From Caenispirillum salinarum AK4 (GTDB lineage: Bacteria > Pseudomonadota > Alphaproteobacteria > Rhodospirillales > Rhodospirillaceae), in NCBI RefSeq assembly GCF_000315795.1, contig NZ_ANHY01000008.1:62001-126000 (forward strand): a stretch of DNA of 64,000 nucleotides, given 5' to 3'. Each line of letters opens with the position of its first letter. The first letter of the stretch is position 1. The notes beneath the pieces were generated by a model. The model did no database searches. It saw only the letters and a list, made by a program, of their open reading frames with translations, and was not told the origin of the DNA. Made by a program: the position numbers and the translations under genes. Positions 56,725 through 64,000 of this stretch are shown here, in pieces.

Positions 56725-58044
56725 ATGATTCAAGTGTTGTCCGGGGTCTGGGCCCTGCTGCTCGGCATCGTTCTCATCATGCTGGGCAACGGCATGCACT
56801 TCACCCTCATCGGCGTTCGCGGCGGGATCGAGGGCTTCTCGGCGGCGGAACTGGCGGTCGTCACCTCGGGCTACTTCATGGGTTTCCTCTCGGGTGCGCG
56901 CCTTACCCCGGTCCTGATCCGCCGGGTCGGCCATGTGCGCGTCTTCGCCGCGCTGGGCAGCTTCATGTCGGCGGGATTGATCGCCTTTCCGCTGCTGACC
57001 GAGCCGTGGGCCTGGACACTGCTGCGGGTGCTTGTCGGCTTCTGCATGTCGGGCGTCTATGTCACCGCCGAAAGCTGGCTCAACGACGCCGCCACCAACG
57101 AAACCCGCGGCAAGGTGCTGTCGGCCTACATGATCGCGCAGACGCTGGGCATCATCGGCGCACAGGGAATGCTGACGCTGGGGGATGCCGGCACCGCCGT
57201 ACTCTTCATCGGGGCCTCGATCCTGGTGTCGGTCTCGTTCGCGCCGATCCTGCTGTCCGTCTCGCCGGTTCCGGCGGTCGAAGTGGCGCGTCCGATGCCG
57301 TTGCGCGACCTGTTCTCGGGGTCGCCGCTCGGCACCGTCGGAATCTTCCTGTTGGGCAGCGTCTACGCCACGCAATCGGGCATGGGCGCGGTTTTCGGCA
57401 CGCAGATCGGGTTGACCACTCCGCAGATTGCGCTGTTCGTCGCGATGCTGTTCGCCGGCGCGCTGGTGCTGCAATACCCCATCGGCTGGCTGTCGGACCA
57501 GATGGACCGGCGCAAGCTGATCTTCGGGGCGGCGACGCTCGGCGCGGTCGCCTGCGCGGTGGGGTGGCTGACCGGGGGCGGTCTGTGGCCGCTGATGGCG
57601 GCCGCGTTCTTCGCCGGCGGGGTGACGACGCCGCTCTACGCCCTGTTCCTGGCCTACACCAACGATTTCCTGTCCGCCGACGACATGCCGGCCGCGTCCG
57701 GCGGGCTCGTCTTCACATTCGGCCTTGGAGCCATAGCGGGTCCGCTGGTCACCGGCTGGGCCATGGAGGGGTTCGGCGCGTTCGCGTTCTGGCTGGTGCT
57801 TGGCGCGACTTTCGGCGCCATCGCGCTGTATGCGCTCTACCGGATGACGCAACGGTCGATCGGCCCGGAAGTGGAGACCGAAAGCTATCTGAGTGTGCTG
57901 CCGACGGCCTCCCCCGTGGCGGTGGAAGCGGCCGGCGCCTGGGCCGCCGAACACGCCGAGGCGGAACGGGAGGCGGAACGGGAGGCCGAAACCGAAACCG
58001 AAACCGAGGGCGAGGCCGAAAGCCGGGCCGGGGCCCAGTCCTGA
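56725..58044 (+). CDS. MFS transporter, YcaD-like
   Basis: A 439-residue inner-membrane transporter with about twelve spans. Motif A-like segments SGYFMGFLSGARLTPVLIRR (between spans 2 and 3) and QYPIGWLSDQMDRRKLIFG (between 8 and 9) define the major facilitator fold; AESWLNDAATNETRGKVLSA resembles the YcaD group. The substrate is unknown. The soluble tail after residue 400 is extremely acidic and repetitive (AEREAEREAETETETEGEAE), encoded by 12- and 6-base tandem repeats. Clear start at ATG 56725 with AAAGGACG. Confidence 0.9.
   Translation: MIQVLSGVWALLLGIVLIMLGNGMHFTLIGVRGGIEGFSAAELAVVTSGYFMGFLSGARLTPVLIRRVGHVRVFAALGSFMSAGLIAFPLLTEPWAWTLLRVLVGFCMSGVYVTAESWLNDAATNETRGKVLSAYMIAQTLGIIGAQGMLTLGDAGTAVLFIGASILVSVSFAPILLSVSPVPAVEVARPMPLRDLFSGSPLGTVGIFLLGSVYATQSGMGAVFGTQIGLTTPQIALFVAMLFAGALVLQYPIGWLSDQMDRRKLIFGAATLGAVACAVGWLTGGGLWPLMAAAFFAGGVTTPLYALFLAYTNDFLSADDMPAASGGLVFTFGLGAIAGPLVTGWAMEGFGAFAFWLVLGATFGAIALYALYRMTQRSIGPEVETESYLSVLPTASPVAVEAAGAWAAEHAEAEREAEREAETETETEGEAESRAGAQS
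57957..58020 (+). repeat. Coding tandem repeats in the MFS tail
   Basis: GAGGCGGAACGG occurs in tandem (12-base unit), followed by GAAACC units of six bases (ACCGAA), encoding Glu/Ala/Arg then Glu/Thr repeats. All units keep the reading frame, so copy number changes would lengthen or shorten the cytoplasmic tail without frameshift. Confidence 0.8.
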
Positions 58045-58071
58045 CAGGACGATCGCGCCGGCCACAAACGC

Positions 58072-58107
58072 AAAGGGCCCGGAAGCTCATGGCTTCCAGG
58101 CCCTTTA
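58072..58107 (-). terminator. Hairpin between MFS and tRNA-Arg genes, probably bidirectional
   Basis: AAAGGGCC-CGGAAGC pairs with GGCTTCC-A-GGCCCTTT around a short loop. It lies just past the tRNA 3' end on the minus strand and 27 bases past the MFS stop on the plus strand. T-runs are short in both directions. Confidence 0.7.
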
Positions 58108-58110
58108 GAG

Positions 58111-58187
58111 TGGCGCGCCCGGGAGGATTCGAACCCCCAACCTCCTGATCCGTAGTCAGGTGCTCTATCCAGTTGAGCTACGGGCGC
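58111..58187 (-). tRNA. tRNA-Arg (anticodon ACG), CCA encoded
   Basis: A 77-base cloverleaf on the minus strand. Acceptor GCGCCCG (58187-58181) pairs with CGGGCGC; D arm GCTC/GAGC; anticodon stem CCTGA/TCAGG with loop CTACGGA, giving anticodon ACG; T arm GGGGG/CCTCC with loop TTCGAAT. Discriminator G and CCA are encoded at 58114-58111. ACG would be edited to ICG by TadA and read CGU, CGC and CGA codons. No integrase or repeated tRNA fragment is seen nearby. Confidence 0.97.
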
Positions 58188-58530
58188 TTTGTGTTCGGCG
58201 GCGGCGCCGTGTGTGCGGTGCGTCGTGCCGAGGGCCGTGTATCTATCGCGCAGCCGCTGGCGGTGCAAGGGAAAAATTTCCGGCGTGACGATTTTTTTGC
58301 CGGCAGGGCGTTCCGCAGTCTTCCGATTTGCCGCTGTGGTTCCATGGTGCCGGCACACGCGGGTGCATTGGCGGAAACGCGCGTACAAATGCGGCTTGTT
58401 CCACGTGATTCCATTCAGTACACTCGCGGCGAATAAGCCTTTCGGGGGAATGCGCGCGTTTTTCCGGGCTGGAACAAATCGTTACAAGAACTCCCCGGCC
58501 GGGGTCCGAACCATAAAAAGGTACAACTCG
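58188..58530. other. Intergenic region between tRNA-Arg and the lipoprotein gene
   Basis: About 340 bases with locally lower GC (for example near 58275-58310, with two T- or A-runs). It must hold the tRNA promoter (minus) and lipoprotein promoter (plus). No gene I can support; in-frame codons upstream of the lipoprotein ATG show no signal peptide. Confidence 0.5.
58240..58268 (-). promoter_or_regulatory. Weak promoter candidate for tRNA-Arg
   Basis: On the minus strand TTGCAC (58268-58263) and TAGATA (58245-58240) with 17 bases between, 52 bases upstream of the tRNA 5' end. Both hexamers are imperfect. Confidence 0.3.
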
Positions 58531-59676
58531 ATGGCGCTGTCGAAGAGTGGACTGGTCTTGGTGGGCGCGACATTTGCTCTCGCCGGATGCTCCTTCGCGA
58601 GCGATGCCCTGTTTCCTGCGGAGGGAAGCGGCGAAGCCGTTTCCATCGGAGCATCGAACGCGGAGCGCAATCCGGACCCCACCGTGTCGGGGCCGCTCGC
58701 ACTGAATGACTCGTCATTCGAACCCACCGGTGTGACGCCGGGCGAGCCGACCGGCACCTATGTGGGCCAGAAGGTGCAGACGTTCCGCAACGAATTGCGC
58801 CAGCTGCAGGGCACCCTGCGCAACCGCAATCAGGAGCTTCAGCAGATCCGCCAGCAGGTTCTGCAGGACAGCGCCGCGTACCACGAGAACGTCGCCGCCA
58901 TCAATTCGCGCCTGCAGGTCGGTACGACGCCCGGCAATCCCATCCTGGTGCAGCGTTGGAACCAGGCGCAGCAGCAGCTCGACGAGGTCAACAACGACAT
59001 CGGTTACATGAACCAGCTGTCGACGCAGGTGGCGTCCGACAGCGCCATGGCCGCCTACCTTCTGGAAAGCATCCGCGCCGCCTACAACCTGTCGGGCGCC
59101 GTGGAGGCCGACCACGCGCAGTTGCGCACCCTGGAAGACGAAACCGCCCAGACCGTGGTCCTGATCGACCGCCTGCTGGGCGAGATTTCCGAGGACGTCG
59201 CGCGCCAGCAGACCTATGTGACGAACGAGCGCAACAACCTCAACACCCTTGCCGTCGCCATCAAGACCGGCCAGACCTACGGCCAGTCCCTGGGCTACCG
59301 CAATCTGGTGCTCGCGGGCAACCAGGGGGCCCTGGCGAACACCGGTCCGGCCGGCCTGCCGTCGGCGCGCGTGGGTGGCCAGCCGGCTGCCATCATCCGC
59401 TTCGACGATCCCAACGTGAACTACGAGAGCGCGCTCTACAACGCGCTGTCCGGCCAGTTCGCGGCCCGCCCCAGCGCGGTGGTGGAGGTCGTCTCCGTCA
59501 GCCCCACCAACGCCATCCGCGGCCGCGAAGCGCTGTCGGCCAATCAGGCCCGCCGCCACGCCGAGAAGGTGATGCGCTCCCTGTCCGAGATGGGCGTGCC
59601 GGCCGACAACATCCGGCTGTCCGCCACCACCAGCGCCGAGGTGGCGGCGCCGCAGGTGCACGTCTACGTGCGCTGA
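58531..59676 (+). CDS. Coiled-coil lipoprotein with an OmpA-like C-terminal segment
   Basis: A 381-residue lipoprotein. The signal sequence GLVLVGATFALAGC ends in a lipobox (LAGC, Cys 20), so the mature protein is lipid-anchored in the envelope. Residues about 72-250 form long helices rich in Gln, Asn and Leu (FRNELRQLQGTLRNRNQELQ) and are likely a coiled coil. The C-terminal 90 residues (ALSANQARRHAEKVMRSLSE, GVPADNIRLSATTSAEV) resemble the OmpA/MotB peptidoglycan-binding fold by pattern only. Role unknown; possibly envelope structure. It is followed by a strong terminator. Confidence 0.8.
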   Translation: MALSKSGLVLVGATFALAGCSFASDALFPAEGSGEAVSIGASNAERNPDPTVSGPLALNDSSFEPTGVTPGEPTGTYVGQKVQTFRNELRQLQGTLRNRNQELQQIRQQVLQDSAAYHENVAAINSRLQVGTTPGNPILVQRWNQAQQQLDEVNNDIGYMNQLSTQVASDSAMAAYLLESIRAAYNLSGAVEADHAQLRTLEDETAQTVVLIDRLLGEISEDVARQQTYVTNERNNLNTLAVAIKTGQTYGQSLGYRNLVLAGNQGALANTGPAGLPSARVGGQPAAIIRFDDPNVNYESALYNALSGQFAARPSAVVEVVSVSPTNAIRGREALSANQARRHAEKVMRSLSEMGVPADNIRLSATTSAEVAAPQVHVYVR

Positions 59677-59693
59677 ATCGCGCCTCTGTGGAA

Positions 59694-59733
59694 GAAAAGC
59701 CGGCCGAGGACGTGCTCCTCCGCCGGCTTTTTT
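59694..59733 (+). terminator. Rho-independent terminator after the lipoprotein gene
   Basis: AAAAGCCGGC pairs with GCCGGCTTTTTT, with a central GAGGACGTGCTCCTC helix in the loop. A clean terminator. Confidence 0.9.
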
Positions 59734-59856
59734 CATGGCCGCTGCCGCGCGCGGGGCCGCCGCCCCCGCACCCCGCTTCGCGCGAGCCGCGGGCTTTCGC
59801 GCTCCCGGTCCGTTGGCGGCCTTGCGCGATGATGGGCGCCGGGTCTCGCCCCGGCT

Positions 59857-59930
59857 TTCAAAAAGCTGAAAGGTTCGGGATGCTGTGCTTCCCGATCAGG
59901 GGGATCGGGGGACCGAGGCCCCCTGAGGAA
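59857..59930 (-). repeat. Intergenic hairpin repeat, copy 2
   Basis: On the minus strand CGGGAAGCACAGCATCCCG is followed by AACCTTTCAGCTTTTT, matching copy 1 at 9121-9154 at most positions (GGGA-GCACAGC-CCCGAACC--TCAG-TTTT). A second GGGG/CCCC hairpin precedes it. It lies past the nth stop and may act as its terminator. Confidence 0.6.
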
Positions 59931-59969
59931 CGTCGGCGGCTTGGGCGGGGCGTCGGTTCTTCTGCCCGT

Positions 59970-60644
59970 CTACCCCGCCTTTCGCTGCTTCGGCGCCGGC
60001 TGGGTTCCCGGCGGCGGGGTCTTGGGCTTGAAGGCGCACAGGTCCTCCACCGGGCAGCGCCAGCAGTCGGGTTTGCGGGCCTTGCAGATGTAGCGCCCGT
60101 GCAGGATCAGCCAATGGTGGGCGTGCAGCTTGAATTCCTCGGGCGTGACCTTTTCCAGCACCTTTTCCACGGCGTCGGGGGTCTTGCCCTTGGCCAGTCC
60201 GGTGCGGTTGCCGACGCGGAAGATGTGGGTGTCGACCGCGATGGTCGGGATGCCGAAGGCGATGTTGAGCACCACGTTGGCGGTCTTCCGGCCGACGCCC
60301 GGCAGGGTTTCCAGGTAGTCGCGGTCCGGCGGCACGACGCCCTCGCGCTCGTCCACCAGCTTGCGCGACAGGGCGATGACGTTCTTGGCCTTGTTGCGGT
60401 AGAGCCCGATGGTGCGGATGTGCTCGATCAGGCCCTCCTCGCCCAGGTCGAGCATCTGCTGGGGCGTCTGGACCTTTTCGAACAGCGGGCCGGTGGCGCG
60501 GTTGACGCCCTTGTCGGTGGCCTGGGCGGACAGGGCGACGGCGACCAGCAGCGTATAGGGGTTGACGTAGTGCAACTCCCCCTTGGGTTCGGGGTTCAGG
60601 TCGCGCAGGCGGGTGTAGAATTCGGCGATCTTCTTGCGAGTCAT
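59970..60644 (-). CDS. nth: Endonuclease III
   Basis: Base-excision repair glycosylase/AP lyase for oxidised pyrimidines. The 224 residues have the helix-hairpin-helix LETLPGVGRKTANVVL with catalytic Lys 120, the AVDTHIFRVGNRTGL motif with Asp 138, and the C-terminal [4Fe-4S] loop CKARKPDCWRCPVEDLC. I start at ATG 60644 (MTRKKIAEFY). The C-terminal tail after the cluster (FKPKTPPPGTQPAPKQRKAG) is a low-complexity extension. It diverges from the cyclase gene. Confidence 0.97.
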   Translation of the reverse strand: MTRKKIAEFYTRLRDLNPEPKGELHYVNPYTLLVAVALSAQATDKGVNRATGPLFEKVQTPQQMLDLGEEGLIEHIRTIGLYRNKAKNVIALSRKLVDEREGVVPPDRDYLETLPGVGRKTANVVLNIAFGIPTIAVDTHIFRVGNRTGLAKGKTPDAVEKVLEKVTPEEFKLHAHHWLILHGRYICKARKPDCWRCPVEDLCAFKPKTPPPGTQPAPKQRKAG

Positions 60645-60747
60645 GGCCGCCCGAGAGTACCCGCTTCGCTGCCCGCCGCAAGCCTGTTCAGCGCCGGTTA
60701 ACCTCATGTGCGGCAGGGTTGTCGGGACGACCGGGAGGACCGCCACC

Positions 60748-62118
60748 ATGACCGCCACGCCCGACGAAGCCGGCCTGACGCCCGTCGACGCGCCGTTTCC
60801 GCTTCAGCGCCGATACCGCCGCCGCATCCTGCCGGGACTGTTGCTGTTCGTACTGTCGTTGGCGGTGCTGGCGACGCTTGGCGGACGGCGCATGGTGGAG
60901 AGCATCTATCTGGATCAGGCGCAGGCACGCGCCGATTCGATCGCCGGGCTGATCGCCCAGGAAACGCCCGAGGGCTGGGCGGCGCTGGTTGGGGGCGTCC
61001 CGCTGGATCGCCTCTGGGGCGGCTCATTGGGTGCCGAGGTTCGCAAAGCCTTCGAGGAGGCTCTCACCGACAGCCGCCTGCAAAGGCTGAAGGTCTACCG
61101 CCCCGACCGCACCATCGCCTTTTCCACCACGGCAACCGAGATTGGCGGCATCGACGACGGCGACACCCTTGCGGGCCTGCTGGCCGACGGTGACCCGCGC
61201 GTGGTGGAGAAGCAGACGCCGGACGGCGGCCTTTACGAGCTTTACGTGCCCCACCACGGCCCGGAGGAGCGGTTGCTGGCGGTGTTCGAACTGTACGAGC
61301 CCCAGGCCTTCCTGGATGAAATCATGCTGCGCACGCTGGCTCCGGCCGTGGTCGTGCCGGTCCTCCTGCTGGCCGGACTGGTGGTGCTGCTGGGGCGGCT
61401 GGTGACGCACGCCCAGGCTGATATCGACAGCCGCACCGCCCGGCTAGTGGAATTGCGCCGACGGCTGGAAAGCTTCGTCTCACGCTCCGCGGTCCATGCG
61501 GCGCGGTCTGCTGAAGAGGGCTCGGGCCATAGGTTGCGCATGACGCTGCTGTATTCCGACGTGCGCGACTTTTCCGGCTTCTCCGAGGATGCGACGCCGG
61601 AGGCGGTGGTGGCCTTCCTCAACCGCCTGATGGCTTTGCAGGTAGAGGCCGTGCGCGACCGCGGCGGTGACGTGGACAAGATGATCGGCGACGCCCTGCT
61701 CGCCCGCTTCGACGGGCCCGCTGCCGCCGCCCGCGCGGTCGCCGCCGCCGAAGACATCCAGCGCGCCATGGCCGGGGCGTCGAACCTGCCGCGCGGCGTC
61801 GGCATCGGCATATTTACGGGCGATTTGGTCTCCGGCGCTATCGGCCCGGCGGAGCGGCGCGATTTCACCGTCATCGGCGATACCGTCAACGTGGCCGCTC
61901 GCCTGTGCTCCGCCGCCGCGGAGGGCGCGGTGGTGGTCGATGCAGGAACATTGGCGACAATCGGCGGAGCGGCGGCGGATGCCTTCGAACCGCCGGAAAT
62001 TCTGGGCGTCAAGGGCCGGCGCGAACCGGTGACGGTGCGCCGCCGGAGCTATCCGGCCGCCCGCGCACCGTCGGTGCCGGCGCTGGCGCCGGCGGCCTCG
62101 CCCAGTTCCAGTTGCTGA
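60748..62118 (+). CDS. Membrane class III adenylate/guanylate cyclase
   Basis: A 456-residue cyclase. Two membrane spans (about 27-46 and 197-219) flank a roughly 150-residue periplasmic sensor region of no recognised family. The catalytic domain (about 262-435) keeps the metal-binding Asp 271 (LLYSDVRDFSGFSE) and Asp 315 (DKMIGDALLARFDG), the purine-reading Lys 311, and transition-state Asn 381 and Arg 385 (VIGDTVNVAARLCS). Lys at 311 favours adenylate over guanylate cyclase. GGGAGGACC precedes ATG 60748. Its 3' end overlaps rmuC by 70 bases in the convergent direction. Confidence 0.9.
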   Translation: MTATPDEAGLTPVDAPFPLQRRYRRRILPGLLLFVLSLAVLATLGGRRMVESIYLDQAQARADSIAGLIAQETPEGWAALVGGVPLDRLWGGSLGAEVRKAFEEALTDSRLQRLKVYRPDRTIAFSTTATEIGGIDDGDTLAGLLADGDPRVVEKQTPDGGLYELYVPHHGPEERLLAVFELYEPQAFLDEIMLRTLAPAVVVPVLLLAGLVVLLGRLVTHAQADIDSRTARLVELRRRLESFVSRSAVHAARSAEEGSGHRLRMTLLYSDVRDFSGFSEDATPEAVVAFLNRLMALQVEAVRDRGGDVDKMIGDALLARFDGPAAAARAVAAAEDIQRAMAGASNLPRGVGIGIFTGDLVSGAIGPAERRDFTVIGDTVNVAARLCSAAAEGAVVVDAGTLATIGGAAADAFEPPEILGVKGRREPVTVRRRSYPAARAPSVPALAPAASPSSSC

Positions 62119-63122
62119 ACCCGGTCGGCGCGGCGCAGGACCTTGTCGGTGGACACGCGGATCTGGCGCACGTCCTCGGTCGCCTGATCGAAGTGGCGGG
62201 CGAGCTTGCCGACGCGGTCGTCCAGCCGCGCCACGTCGTCCATCAGCGCCCGCACCTCCGCCTGAATCAGCGTGGCCTGCTCGTGCATGCGGCTGTCCTT
62301 GAGCACCGCGCGCACGGTGTTGAGCGTCGCCATCAGCGTGGTGGGGGAAACGATCCACACCCGCGCCCGCCAGCTCTGCTCCACCACCTGCGGGAAGCGG
62401 GCGTGCAACTCGGCATAGATGGCTTCCGACGGCAGGAACATGAGGGCTGAATCGGCGGTTTCCCCAGGCACCTGATAGCGCTCGGCAATGTCCTTCACAT
62501 GCTTGAGCACGGCGGCGGAAAAGGCCCGTGCCGCCTGGGTGCGGGCGGCGTCGTCGCCCTGTTCGTGCGCCGCGCGCAGGCCGTGCCAGCTTTCCAGCGG
62601 GAACTTGGCGTCGACCACGATGGCGCCCGGCGGGTCGGGCAGGTGGATCACGCAGTCGGCGCGTCGGCCGTTGCCCAGGGTCGCCTGGAACGCGAAGGCC
62701 GACGGCGGCAGCAGGCTGGTCACCAGATCGTGCAGTTGCACCTCGCCGAAGGCCCCGCGCGCCTGCTTGTTGCCCAGCACTTCCTGCAGGCTGACCACCT
62801 GGGCCGACAGGTCCGTGATGGTGCGCTGGGCGCGGTCGATGACCGCCAGCCGCTCGCGCACCTCGGTCAGCGTGGCCGAGGTGCGGTCGCCGGAGCGCTG
62901 CAGGACCTCTGCCAGGGTGCGTTCCTGCGCCTGCATGCGGCGGTCCACCGACTCCGCCAGCCGCGCCTGGGCGTCCGCCAGTTGCGCCAGGCGGCCGGCG
63001 GTCTCGCCGGCCTCCCCGTCGCCGCCCGGGACGCGCCGGCCGCGCGGGCGCAGGATCAGCGCCAGAAGCAGCACGCCCGCCACCAGGATCAGCGCGGGAA
63101 CGATCCAGGACGATGCCTCCAT
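62049..63122 (-). CDS. rmuC: DNA recombination protein RmuC
   Basis: RmuC is a predicted nuclease-like protein that limits DNA rearrangements at inverted repeats. The 357 residues start with a membrane span (SSWIVPALILVAGVLLLALI), followed by a coiled coil (ETAGRLAQLADAQARLAESV, RSGDRTSATLTEVRERLAVI) and the RmuC core: GARGAFGEVQL-type KQARGAFGEVQLHDLVTSLL, GAIVVDAKFPLESWHGL and FLPSEAIYAELHARFPQV, with PTTLMATLNTVRAVLKD. I start at ATG 63122, downstream of GAGGGG; ATG 63146 is possible. Its 3' end overlaps the cyclase. Confidence 0.92.
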   Translation of the reverse strand: MEASSWIVPALILVAGVLLLALILRPRGRRVPGGDGEAGETAGRLAQLADAQARLAESVDRRMQAQERTLAEVLQRSGDRTSATLTEVRERLAVIDRAQRTITDLSAQVVSLQEVLGNKQARGAFGEVQLHDLVTSLLPPSAFAFQATLGNGRRADCVIHLPDPPGAIVVDAKFPLESWHGLRAAHEQGDDAARTQAARAFSAAVLKHVKDIAERYQVPGETADSALMFLPSEAIYAELHARFPQVVEQSWRARVWIVSPTTLMATLNTVRAVLKDSRMHEQATLIQAEVRALMDDVARLDDRVGKLARHFDQATEDVRQIRVSTDKVLRRADRVQQLELGEAAGASAGTDGARAAG

Positions 63123-63220
63123 GCGTGCGTGCCCCTCTTTCGCCATGCTCGTGGGTATGCTGTTGGTTTACAAGGAAATGCCGGTTCCACGCAATGAAAA
63201 TGGACCAAAAGGAGAACGTC

Positions 63221-64000
63221 ATGCCCTTCGTCTCCCGCAGCCTTGCCGCCGCGCTTCTGGTGGCGACCGCCCTGGTGCCCGCCGCGCGCGCCCAGGACCC
63301 GGTGACGGCGCCCGAGGCCGCGCGGGAGGCGCTGTCGCTGACGCTCTACAACAGCGGCTCGGCACTGGTGGCCGACCGGCGGGCGGTGGCGGTGCCGGCG
63401 GGCGAGAGCCGGCTGGTCATCCAGGGCCTGCCGAGCGCCGCCGAACCGGCCTCGGCTTTCCTGCGGGCGGACGGGCTGGCGGTGCGGTCGCAGATGGTGG
63501 AGGCGACGCCGCCCACCACCCAGGCGCTTCTGGCTGCGAGCGTCGGGCAGGAAATCGGCGTGGCGGTCACCGATCCCGACACGGGCGCGGTGACGGAGAC
63601 CCTGCGTGCCCGCGTCTTGTCCGCGCCGCCGGCCGCGGTCTACGAGATCGACGGGCGCATCCGCACCGATCTGCCCGGAGAGCCGGTGTTCGATTCCCTG
63701 CCCGACGGCGTGCACCTCACGCCCGTGTGGTCGGGCGCGGTGACGGCGGCCGCCCCGGTGGAGGCGGTGACCCTGTCCTACCTGACCGGCGGCCTGTCGT
63801 GGGATGCGGGCTACGTCGCCACGCTTTCGGCCGATGGGGATGCGCTGGACCTGGACGGGCGGGCGACCATCCGCAACGAGTCCGGCGCCGCCTTCACCGG
63901 AGCCGACGTGGCGCTGGTGGCCGGCGACGTCGCCCGCGCGCCCGACGCCATGCAGAAGGGCGGCGGGCCGCGCGCCATGATGGCCATGGCCGAATCGGCA
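63221..64000 (+). CDS. DUF4139 domain-containing exported protein, 3' end outside the window
   Basis: The N-terminal 260 residues of a larger protein; the frame is open to the window edge. A signal peptide (SLAAALLVATALVPAARAQD, cleavage after ARA) precedes SLTLYNSGSALVADRRAV and a beta-rich region. YLTGGLSWDAGYVATLSADG and LDGRATIRNESGAAFTGAD match the DUF4139 core, found in secreted or periplasmic proteins of unknown role. ATG 63221 has AAGGAG seven bases upstream; an earlier ATG at 63194 would add nine residues without a better start signal. Confidence 0.85.
   Translation, partial: MPFVSRSLAAALLVATALVPAARAQDPVTAPEAAREALSLTLYNSGSALVADRRAVAVPAGESRLVIQGLPSAAEPASAFLRADGLAVRSQMVEATPPTTQALLAASVGQEIGVAVTDPDTGAVTETLRARVLSAPPAAVYEIDGRIRTDLPGEPVFDSLPDGVHLTPVWSGAVTAAAPVEAVTLSYLTGGLSWDAGYVATLSADGDALDLDGRATIRNESGAAFTGADVALVAGDVARAPDAMQKGGGPRAMMAMAESA

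Noticed and set aside
58111-58187. tRNA-Arg as the attachment site of a genomic island
   Set aside because: No integrase, no repeated tRNA 3' fragment and no change in gene content on either side.

Overview
This 64 kb window is a GC-rich, gene-dense bacterial chromosome segment. Several features point to an alphaproteobacterium, most likely of the Rhodospirillales: an ffh-rpsP-rimM-trmD-rplS block joined to leuCDB, the tsaE-amgK-murU-addB-addA-(GNAT)-trxA order, AddAB instead of RecBCD, a dnaK promoter whose -10 fits the alphaproteobacterial RpoH consensus, and a Tat-type OpgG/OpgD with OpgH. Genus and species cannot be set from the sequence. I see no rRNA, insertion sequence, prophage, integrase or CRISPR array; apart from short intergenic repeats this is core chromosome.

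Layout. 1-0.95 kb: the C-terminally cut end of a 4Fe-4S ferredoxin-like gene and a DUF3072 gene. 1.2-5.1 kb: SRP and ribosome/tRNA maturation (ffh, rpsP, rimM, trmD, rplS), closed by two hairpin terminators. 5.3-9.1 kb: leucine biosynthesis (leuC, an unrecognised 91-residue acidic protein, leuD, leuB). 9.2-12.7 kb: a two-pore-helix-type ion channel, a tiny membrane protein and aconitase acnA. 13.2-22.0 kb: a seven-gene uptake-and-activation cluster in which an acyl-CoA ligase, a complete LivG/H/M/binding protein/LivF-type ABC importer and a second, PaaK-like ligase with an altered phosphate loop lie in one direction; its substrate is unknown. 22-27 kb: a REPIN-like repeat, an orphan 46-residue protein resembling the tail of a VapB antitoxin, a GIY-YIG protein, and the osmoregulated periplasmic glucan operon opgG-X-opgH. 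27.2-37.0 kb: one long minus-strand operon for tRNA t6A modification (tsaE), cell-wall sugar recycling (amgK, murU), double-strand-break repair (addB, addA), a GNAT acetyltransferase and thioredoxin. 37.1-42 kb: ferredoxin-NADP reductase, DUF488, a dihaem cytochrome c peroxidase, a DUF2892 protein and a PAS histidine kinase.

42-45.4 kb: dnaK and dnaJ with a heat-shock promoter. 45.4-52.8 kb: another long minus-strand operon that starts with queuosine synthesis (queA, tgt, queG) and runs, with 3-4 base junctions, into a CheB/CheR/PAS fusion, a secreted SUMF1-domain protein and a DUF2937 protein. 53-58 kb: a CNB-domain protein, a LigB-type dioxygenase, a LuxR-type regulator without a luxI partner, a periplasmic two-domain rhodanese and an MFS transporter. 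58-64 kb: tRNA-Arg(ACG) with encoded CCA, a coiled-coil lipoprotein, nth, a membrane class III adenylate cyclase, rmuC and the N-terminal part of a DUF4139 protein.

The parts least explained by known biology are the ligase/ABC/ligase cluster, the acidic protein inside leuCD, the 46-residue VapB-tail protein, the small membrane-anchored protein between opgG and opgH, the regulatory tail of the queuosine operon, and a set of unassigned inverted repeats (55283-55342, 40269-40294, 38688-38702) next to regulated genes.
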